DNA from: Firmicutes bacterium CAG:194
GTDB taxonomy: Bacteria; Bacillota; Clostridia; Lachnospirales; Lachnospiraceae
Length of the DNA: 35,634 nt
Assembly (NCBI GenBank): GCA_000432915.1
Contig: HF995231.1
Coordinates: forward strand, 9,200-44,833
Direction of reading: 5' to 3'
Part shown: positions 30,022 to 35,634 of the stretch, one piece after another
Layout of the letters: each line of letters starts with the position of its first letter
Numbering within the stretch: position 1 is the first letter of the stretch
Made by a program: the position numbers and the translations under genes
The notes under the pieces: generated by a model
What the model was told of the DNA's origin: nothing
Seen by the model: only the letters and a program-made list of their open reading frames with translations
Databases searched by the model: none

Positions 30022-31069
30022 TTAAGCTGTCCTCCTCATCAAGCGTAAATCGGAAGATACATCCGCCTTCTTCCCGGTTTTCCACGGAGATCTCACCATC
30101 ATGTGCCTTAATAATAGATGCACATACCGCAAGTCCGATTCCCATGCTCTTTTTATTATGATCTACGGGAGCATCCTTGATCTCAAAATAATCTTTGAAA
30201 ATGCTCTTTAACCGTTCCCTGGGAATGCCACAACCATTGTCGGTGATCTCAAAAACAACTTTTCCGCCTTCCGTATGAACCGTCAGGGAAAGCTCTGTCA
30301 TTCCCTGTGCATGCTGCACAGCGTTTTCCAGAATATTGATGATAACCTGCTCGATCAGCACCGCATCCATCGGAATACTGATAAATTCATCCGGGATTGA
30401 CACGGTTACTTTCTGGTTTGGATATCTTTTCTTAAATTTCACCAGCACAGAGTTGATCAGCTCTTCCAGTACAACGGAATTTTTTTTGAGCCTGACACCT
30501 CCGTTATCAATTCTTGTAATGGACAGAATATTTTCAACCATATTCATGAGCCATTGCGTATCTTCTCTGATACCTGTTATAAGCTGCAGGATCTGCTCTT
30601 TTTTCAGATGATCATAATTTTCTATGATCGTCGTACTCGAACCATAGATCGTTGTCAGCGGCGTTCTGAAATCATGTGATACTGCACGAAGCAGATTACC
30701 GCGCATTTTTTCCTTTGCGCTCTCTGCCCGCACCTTTTCCTGCCATTTCAGCTGTGTCATTACAGTACTTGTCATGATCGTGATGATCAGCATGATCAGT
30801 GCGGATATGATGTTTTCCGGTATACTGAAGTTAAATGCAAAATATGGAAATGCAAATACAAAGTTCAGCGCCAGAACACTCAGGATTGACGCAACAATAC
30901 CGTAAACATATCCTTCTGTTACACGCGAAACAAGAAATACTGCAAGTGCCATGATCGCAGGCGCTACCATATCAATCGCAAGATAGTGCTCTATGATAAT
31001 ACAGACAAGCAGACAAACAGACGGTATCAAAACCGTTTTCAGTATGTTTCTTCTTATGTTTTTGTTCAT
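30008..31069 (-). CDS. Sensor histidine kinase with KdpD-type membrane domain (no N-terminal KdpD/USP part)
   Basis: This 353-residue protein begins with four transmembrane helices of the DUF4118 type (YLAIDMVAPAIMALAVFLVS, VYGIVASILSVLALNFVFAF), followed by the HisKA box LRAVSHDFRTPLTTIYGSST with phospho-accepting H132 and an HATPase domain with N box IINILENAVQHA, G1 ITDNGCGIP and G2 KKSMGIGLAV. In full KdpD a cytoplasmic turgor/K+ sensing KdpD and USP region of about 380 residues precedes this; here it is lacking. It forms an operon with the KdpE-like regulator and the small peptide. The ribosome binding site is GGGAGG. Confidence 0.92.
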   Translation of the reverse strand: MNKNIRRNILKTVLIPSVCLLVCIIIEHYLAIDMVAPAIMALAVFLVSRVTEGYVYGIVASILSVLALNFVFAFPYFAFNFSIPENIISALIMLIITIMTSTVMTQLKWQEKVRAESAKEKMRGNLLRAVSHDFRTPLTTIYGSSTTIIENYDHLKKEQILQLITGIREDTQWLMNMVENILSITRIDNGGVRLKKNSVVLEELINSVLVKFKKRYPNQKVTVSIPDEFISIPMDAVLIEQVIINILENAVQHAQGMTELSLTVHTEGGKVVFEITDNGCGIPRERLKSIFKDYFEIKDAPVDHNKKSMGIGLAVCASIIKAHDGEISVENREEGGCIFRFTLDEEDSLSEQL

Positions 31070-31089
31070 GGTGGCCTCCCATACAATAC

Positions 31090-31158
31090 ATTATAAATAG
31101 TTACCGGTTAAGAATCAGCAAAGGATGCTTTGCATTCAAAACTGCGGTATGTTATGAT
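31090..31158. promoter_or_regulatory. Divergent promoters of the sensor operon and the HAD gene
   Basis: Plus strand: TTGCAT (31130-31135), 17 bases, TATGAT (31153-31158), for the HAD gene. Minus strand: TATAAT (31090-31095) about 20 bases before the sensor start codon; its -35 is weak, as expected if an activator is needed. Confidence 0.6.
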
Positions 31159-31213
31159 TTTCCGGTAAAGCAATATCTGTAAAGATAAAGGAAATAAAGG
31201 AGAAATATTACAA

Positions 31214-31816
31214 ATGATTAAAAATATATTGTTTGATGTTGGAAATGTACTGCTTGATTTTGATCCGGAGCGGTTTTTAAAAGAGGCGGGCTATACAAAG
31301 GAGCAGCAGGAAATTGCCATGCGCTGTGTATTTACGCATCCACTGTGGGATCAGCTTGACAAAGGAACGGTCACGGAAAAAGAAGCCCTGCAGGAATTTA
31401 TCAAGGCAGATCCTGCGCAGGAAGCTCTGATCCGGGAAATCGCCGGGCGCACAAAAGAAACTCTTTTCCCGCTTTCCTATGCGGATGACTGGGTAAAATC
31501 CTTAAAGGCACAGGGGTATCCTGTTTACATCCTGTCTAATTACGCCGGAGAATTATATGAAAAAACAAAGCACCTTATGACATTTTTACAATACGTGGAT
31601 GATGCTTTGTTTTCGTATCAATGTAAAATGATCAAGCCTGACCGTGAAATTTATGCCTATGCCTGCGAAAAATTCAATATTTTACCGCAGGAAACTGTTT
31701 TCATTGATGACCGCGCCAAAAATATCGCCGGCGCAAGGGAGTTTGGGCTGCAGGCTCTGCAGTTTACCTCTTACGAAGAAACCTCCGCCGGGCTTCGTGC
31801 ACTACTTGGCAAATGA
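31214..31816 (+). CDS. HAD-superfamily phosphatase (YihX-like)
   Basis: This 200-residue hydrolase shows motif I FDVGNVLLDF (nucleophile D8), motif II VYILSNYAGELY, a motif III Lys in KMIKPDREIYAYA and motif IV VFIDDRAKNIAGARE. The DVGNV form, with Gly where many HADs have the second Asp, resembles the YihX sugar-phosphate phosphatase subgroup. A helical cap domain is inserted after motif I. It is a single gene with its own promoter and an AAAGGAG ribosome binding site. Substrate unknown, perhaps alpha-D-glucose 1-phosphate as for E. coli YihX. Confidence 0.9.
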   Translation: MIKNILFDVGNVLLDFDPERFLKEAGYTKEQQEIAMRCVFTHPLWDQLDKGTVTEKEALQEFIKADPAQEALIREIAGRTKETLFPLSYADDWVKSLKAQGYPVYILSNYAGELYEKTKHLMTFLQYVDDALFSYQCKMIKPDREIYAYACEKFNILPQETVFIDDRAKNIAGAREFGLQALQFTSYEETSAGLRALLGK

Positions 31817-31909
31817 AATTCCCATTATGCCTAATGTCAGTGAGCTTCCCGCTATCTACTGTAAACATATCGGTGATCGAATAGTGGGGGAATGCCACCT
31901 GCATACAGT

Positions 31910-32704
31910 TTAGTCAATTGGCAGGCGGAGAAGCTGCCAGCTCAGATCGATCATTTCCTGCTTTTCCATAGAATTTTCAAAAATAATCTTCTGCTCCCGT
32001 TTTTCTGCGTGGAGCAGATTTTTTTCTCCCAGACGTCTTTTCAGCTCTTTTGCCGTTCCCATACTGCCATCAATGATCTCGATCCTTCTGTTGCCCAGAA
32101 ACTCCCGAAGGTGTGGTCTGAGGAACGGATAATGGGTACAGCCGAGCACGATCGTTTCTGTTTTGTCTGTTATGTAAGGAAGCAGATATTTGGAAAAGTA
32201 AGCATCCAGAAACTCGCCGTCCAGATGTCCTTCCTCGACAAATTCCATCAGTCCCGCACATGGCACGGGAATGATATGCGCCTGCTCTTTATACAATCCG
32301 AGCAGATTGTGAAATTTCTCCTGCCGGATCGTCATAGGGGTTGCCAGCACTAAGATCTCGCCGCCCTTATACTGGCTGACTGCAGGCTTGATCGCCGGTT
32401 CGATCCCGACAAGCGGAAGATCAGGGTACATCAGCCGCAGATCCTTTACAGCCGCACTTGTCGCCGTGTTGCAGGCGACCGCCAGTCCCTTGATCCCCCG
32501 TTTCATCAGATTTTCCACCACATGAAAGGTCAGCTCTCTGATCTTTTCCCGGTCTTTCACGCCATATGGCGCGTTTTTGGAATCCCCATAATAAATAAAA
32601 TCTTCATTTGGCATGATCTGCACTGCTGCCTTCAGTACGCTGATCCCGCCCAGACCGGAATCCATAAATCCAATCGGCAGTTCTTTTTCTTTGTTTTGTT
32701 CCAT
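31910..32704 (-). CDS. murI: Glutamate racemase MurI
   Basis: This 264-residue cytosolic enzyme makes D-glutamate for peptidoglycan. The two catalytic Cys residues are C78 in AVACNTATS and C189 in VLGCTHYP, with D15 in GFMDSGLGG as further active-site residue and YYGDSKNAPYG as substrate loop. Length equals the family norm. The start follows a weak ribosome binding site (AGGGAC). It is monocistronic and convergent with the HAD gene. Confidence 0.96.
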   Translation of the reverse strand: MEQNKEKELPIGFMDSGLGGISVLKAAVQIMPNEDFIYYGDSKNAPYGVKDREKIRELTFHVVENLMKRGIKGLAVACNTATSAAVKDLRLMYPDLPLVGIEPAIKPAVSQYKGGEILVLATPMTIRQEKFHNLLGLYKEQAHIIPVPCAGLMEFVEEGHLDGEFLDAYFSKYLLPYITDKTETIVLGCTHYPFLRPHLREFLGNRRIEIIDGSMGTAKELKRRLGEKNLLHAEKREQKIIFENSMEKQEMIDLSWQLLRLPID

Positions 32705-32940
32705 TTTTGTGTCCCTGTTTTGTTTCTATGATAATTTTAGCAGATATTACTTGCTTCTCTACGATGCCTACGAATTGTTCCGCAGCTACGCTGCTCTCGC
32801 AATTCTACAAACATTCAGAATTCGCAGATTTGCCTTGCAAATCGCTACTTCCTCATGTTTGACGGGTATCAAAAACAAAAGCGCAATCATACAAGTATGA
32901 TAGCTTTTGTTTTTGATACCCTGATATCGTTATTATAAAA
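32705..32940. other. Intergenic region with palindromes between murI and the pseudouridine synthase gene
   Basis: No gene seen. Besides the long hairpin at 32864-32921 it holds imperfect inverted repeats around 32771-32805 (GAATTG / CAATTC with inner GCAGC / GCTGC) and around 32818-32853 (ATTTGC / GCAAAT). They resemble the palindromic repeats seen elsewhere in the window. Confidence 0.4.
32864..32921 (-). terminator. Very long hairpin behind the pseudouridine synthase gene
   Basis: GGGTATCAAAAACAAAAGC pairs with GCTTTTGTTTTTGATACCC, and the inner ATCATAC-aa-GTATGAT continues the stem, giving about 26 pairs over 58 bases. It lies 20 bases behind the stop codon. It likely acts as a terminator or stabiliser. 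Confidence 0.65.
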
Positions 32941-33864
32941 TCATATTTCATGCGGCGCAAGCACATGCTGCATATCCGCCGGCATTGGGGCGGTAAACTC
33001 CATACGCTCCCCGGTGATCGGATGCGTAAAGCTGATCTTATGCGCGTGCAGCGCCTGTCTGTCGATCAGTTCCTTATCCGGATTATACAGATAATCGCCG
33101 ATCAGCGGATAGCCCAGATATTTGAGATGCACGCGGATCTGATGCGTCCTGCCCGTCTCCAGCACAAGCGCAAGCAGGCTGTGTCCGTTAGCTTCCGCTA
33201 CCACACGGTAATGCGTTACCGCTCTGTCTCCGTGTTCAAAATCTATCATACGCTCCAGGCACGAGCTTTCTTTCCGTCCGATCGGCGCATCGATTACACC
33301 GGCAGACGGCGTTACCTTACCCTTTACGATCGCATAATATTCTCTGCTGATCCCCTCTGCCTGCTCTCCCTGCAGGGATTTTGCCGCAACCTGCTGCCCC
33401 AGGATCGCACCGCTTACCATATGCTTTGCCACGATCGTAAGCCCGGATGTATCTCTGTCCAGCCTGTTGATACATCGAAACACAAAGGGCGTATTTTTCT
33501 GCCTGAAATACCACGCCAGCGCATTACCCAGTGAATTATCATAATTATGCAGTGATGGGTGGATGGGCATGCCCGCAGCTTTATTGATCACCAGCAGATC
33601 TTCATCCTCATATACGATATCCAGCGGCAGTTCCACCGGAAGGATCTGCTCTGAGCCCTCTGTCTCGCATATCGTGATCCTGAGCGCATCGCCATCCTGC
33701 AGAATGTAATTCTGGTAGACAAACTTTCCGTTTACCTGCACGCTTTCCGGATTTTTTTTCAGGTTGATGAGATTTTGTGTGGAAAATCCTTTTGTTTTCA
33801 AAAAGCCACTCACCTTCTGCCCGGGCATCGGATTTGTGATCTTGTAGGTCAGTGTTCGTTCCAT
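32941..33864 (-). CDS. RluA/RluD-family pseudouridine synthase
   Basis: This 307-residue enzyme isomerises uridine in rRNA or tRNA. An S4-like N-terminal domain (KVSGFLKTKGFSTQNLINLK) precedes the catalytic domain, where the motif CINRLDRDTSGLTIVAKH contains the catalytic D136. LETGRTHQIRVHLKYLGYPL is the standard motif III. Length matches RluD-type proteins. Which base is modified cannot be told. It is monocistronic. A TATAAT at 33931-33936 (minus strand) likely belongs to its promoter. Confidence 0.94.
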   Translation of the reverse strand: MERTLTYKITNPMPGQKVSGFLKTKGFSTQNLINLKKNPESVQVNGKFVYQNYILQDGDALRITICETEGSEQILPVELPLDIVYEDEDLLVINKAAGMPIHPSLHNYDNSLGNALAWYFRQKNTPFVFRCINRLDRDTSGLTIVAKHMVSGAILGQQVAAKSLQGEQAEGISREYYAIVKGKVTPSAGVIDAPIGRKESSCLERMIDFEHGDRAVTHYRVVAEANGHSLLALVLETGRTHQIRVHLKYLGYPLIGDYLYNPDKELIDRQALHAHKISFTHPITGERMEFTAPMPADMQHVLAPHEI

Positions 33865-34038
33865 TGTTGTTCTTTCTATTAGTATTTTGCATTTTGCTTC
33901 TTTTACTTGGTTTTATGACTTTGGAATTTCATTATACCACCACATACTGCTGTCTGTGGGAAATTCATACTTTTTCTCTATTTTGTTCCTTTTAGTATGA
34001 AATTTATCCCCTGACTGAAACATCCTGTGATAAAACAA

Positions 34039-34066
34039 ACGGGGCTTCGCGATCGCGAAGCCCCGT
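34039..34066 (-). terminator. Terminator of pgi
   Basis: A perfect 28-base palindrome, ACGGGGCTTCGCGA with its complement, followed on the minus strand by TTTGTTTTATC, lies about 70 bases behind pgi. Confidence 0.85.
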
Positions 34067-34135
34067 AAAACATTCTAAACACATAAAGTACATAGCATAA
34101 CAGCATAAGCTGTTACATACTTATTACATGCTATC

Positions 34136-35485
34136 CTACAGTCTCTTTAACAGCTCTTCTCTCTGTGCTTCAAAGCCCGGTTTGCCAAGGAGAGCGAACA
34201 TGTTCTTCTTGTAGCTTTCAACGCCCGGCTGGTTGAATGGGTTTACACCGAGGATGTAACCTGATACGCCGCAGGCGAACTCGAAGAAGTAGAATAACTG
34301 TCCTAAGTAGAACTCGTTTACTTCCGGTACGTTAACCTTCAGGTTTGGAACCTGTCCGTCTGTATGAGCAAGGATTGTACCATTCATAGCTGATTTGTTG
34401 ACGAAATCAACTGTCTTTCCTGCTAAGTAGTTCAGTCCGTCAAGATCAACCGGTTCTTCACCGATCGTGATCTCTTCACGGGACTTCTCGATCTCTACAA
34501 CTGTTTCAAACATGGATCTTGTACCATCCTGGATGAACTGGCCCATAGAGTGAAGATCTGTGGTAAGATCTACGCTTGACGGGTAGATACCCTTCTGATC
34601 CTTACCTTCTGATTCTCCGTATAACTGTTTCCACCACTCAGCTACATAGTGGAAGCTTGGCTCATAGTTTGCTAAGATTTCAATGCCTTTGCCCTTGCGG
34701 TTCAGTGCATTACGGACTGCAGCATATTTGAGGGCATCGTTTTCTTCGTATGGAAGATTTAATGCGTTTTCTCTTCCGCTTGCAGCACCTTCCATTAACT
34801 TGTCGATATCTGCACCTGAAACAGCGATCGGCAGAAGACCTACTGCTGTCAGAACTGAGAAACGTCCACCGATATCATCCGGAACAACGAATGTCTCGAA
34901 GCCTTCTTCTGTAGCAAGACCCTTTAAGGATCCCTTTGCTTTATCTGTTGTTGCGTAAATTCTCTTAGCTGCTTCTTCTTTGCCGTATTTCTTTTCCATC
35001 ATTTCACGGAATACACGGAAAGCGATTGCAGGCTCTGTTGTTGTACCTGACTTGGAGATCATGTTGATAGAGAAATCTCTGTCGCCGATGACATCCATTA
35101 AATGCTTGATATAAGTAGAGCTGATAGAGTTACCTACAAAGTAGATTTCAGGAGTCTTACGAACTTCCTTCGGAATCATGTTGTAGAAGCTGTGACGCAG
35201 GAATTCGATCGCTGCTCTTGCACCAAGGTAAGAACCGCCGATACCGATAACAAGCAGTACCTCTGAATCGCTCTGGATCTTGGCTGCTGCCTTTTTGATA
35301 CGTGCAAACTCTTCTTTATCATAGGCAACCGGAAGATCGATCCATCCTAAGAAGTCATTACCTGCACCTGTTTTGGATACTAATGTTTCTTTTGCATCCA
35401 TTGTGATCTTTTTCATTAAGTCAACTTCGTTTTCGCTCACGAAAGAAGTTGCTTTTGAGTAATCAAATGTAACTTTACTGCTCAT
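34136..35485 (-). CDS. pgi: Glucose-6-phosphate isomerase
   Basis: This enzyme of about 449 residues interconverts glucose 6-phosphate and fructose 6-phosphate in glycolysis. Typical stretches are LLVIGIGGSYLGARAAIEFL, FSINMISKSGTTTEPAIAFR (sugar-phosphate binding SIS motifs), GGRFSVLTAVGLLPIAVSGA and the family signature around NPFNQPGVESYK. The ORF extends to 35515, but GGAGCG stands before the ATG at 35485 and the family begins there (MSSKVTFDYSKA). Its promoter (35524-35552) and terminator (34039-34066) show it to be a single-gene unit. Confidence 0.97.
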   Translation of the reverse strand: MSSKVTFDYSKATSFVSENEVDLMKKITMDAKETLVSKTGAGNDFLGWIDLPVAYDKEEFARIKKAAAKIQSDSEVLLVIGIGGSYLGARAAIEFLRHSFYNMIPKEVRKTPEIYFVGNSISSTYIKHLMDVIGDRDFSINMISKSGTTTEPAIAFRVFREMMEKKYGKEEAAKRIYATTDKAKGSLKGLATEEGFETFVVPDDIGGRFSVLTAVGLLPIAVSGADIDKLMEGAASGRENALNLPYEENDALKYAAVRNALNRKGKGIEILANYEPSFHYVAEWWKQLYGESEGKDQKGIYPSSVDLTTDLHSMGQFIQDGTRSMFETVVEIEKSREEITIGEEPVDLDGLNYLAGKTVDFVNKSAMNGTILAHTDGQVPNLKVNVPEVNEFYLGQLFYFFEFACGVSGYILGVNPFNQPGVESYKKNMFALLGKPGFEAQREELLKRL

Positions 35486-35523
35486 TTTTTTCGCTCCTTT
35501 ATGTTTTATTTCCAAACAGCTTT

Positions 35524-35552
35524 AGTGTAGCAAAAGAACGTGCATTTTGCAA
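35524..35552 (-). promoter_or_regulatory. pgi promoter
   Basis: On the minus strand TTGCAA (35547-35552), 17 bases, TACACT (35524-35529), about 40 bases before the pgi start codon. It starts right behind the stop codon of the upstream gene. Confidence 0.75.
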
Positions 35553-35560
35553 GTATCTTG

Positions 35561-35634
35561 TCACATTAAGCTCTTTACATAGTCCTCTGATTTTTCCAGA
35601 TCTTCTGCAATCTCAGCTATTGTTTTTCCTTTTT
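35561..35634 (-). CDS. 3' end of an unidentified gene (cut by window edge)
   Basis: Only the last 23 codons are visible, reading KGKTIAEIAEDLEKSEDYVK then SLM and TGA. The pattern looks like the short helix-turn-helix-like tail seen at the end of Rpn/PD-(D/E)XK transposase-related proteins, but that is too short to name it. Confidence 0.5.
   Translation of the reverse strand, partial: KGKTIAEIAEDLEKSEDYVKSLM

Overview
The window looks like chromosome of a Gram-positive, endospore-forming clostridium, most likely family Lachnospiraceae. The evidence is the run rqcP-yabP-yabQ-divIC-spoIIE-tilS-hpt-ftsH, strong AGGAGG-type ribosome binding sites, sigma-A-like promoters (TTGCAA/TTGACA and TATACT) and moderate GC. 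Genus is inference only. Most genes are on the minus strand; the clear plus-strand genes are an ABC exporter pair, a short toxin-like ORF, an XRE regulator and a HAD phosphatase.

Layout. 1-279: 5' end of a SulP anion transporter (minus). 455-5093: a three-hairpin leader, then an ABC ATPase and a 1229-residue FtsX-type permease (plus). 5216-8147: methionine uptake operon metQ-metN-metI (minus), with a 219-bp MITE-like element inserted between metQ and metN. 8271-12125: TPR protein, LCMT-like methyltransferase, a feoB remnant and an ATC-hydrolase-like protein; the methyltransferase and hydrolase share one promoter/operator design. 12300-13301: a small accessory island with a tRNA-3'-like scar, a convergent two-RNA locus encoding a 38-residue hydrophobic peptide (par/Fst-like type I toxin-antitoxin architecture), palindromic repeats, tRNA-Leu and tRNA-Tyr. 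13494-15417: XRE regulator, HD-domain protein, YunG-like protein and a small conserved protein. 15902-18004: GH13 alpha-glucan hydrolase. 18363-26812: ftsH, hpt, tilS, spoIIE-type phosphatase, divIC, yabQ, yabP, rqcP, then a HAAS-FtsW fusion and its PadR regulator. 27046-29036: second MITE copy, DUF1648 protein, ribbon-helix-helix protein and SPFH protein. 29183-31069: truncated KdpD/KdpE pair with a 41-residue membrane peptide. 31214-35485: HAD phosphatase, murI, RluA-family pseudouridine synthase and pgi; the window ends in the 3' end of another minus-strand gene.

The most interesting material is non-coding. (1) The convergent two-RNA locus at 12373-12748 has both promoters, a shared bidirectional terminator, direct repeats and an anti-Shine-Dalgarno element. 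(2) The two MITE copies are about 98% identical; one is flanked by a perfect 8-bp duplication, and each abuts a stop codon. (3) A two-hairpin repeat family in four places has stem arms that differ but stay complementary. (4) The spoIIE-type gene has a 21-bp-spaced promoter like the Spo0A-activated promoters of Bacillus. (5) Matching GTTAG-N6-CTAAC operators lie in front of two genes flanking the feoB remnant.

All calls come from reading the sequence and from memory of protein families; no database search was run.
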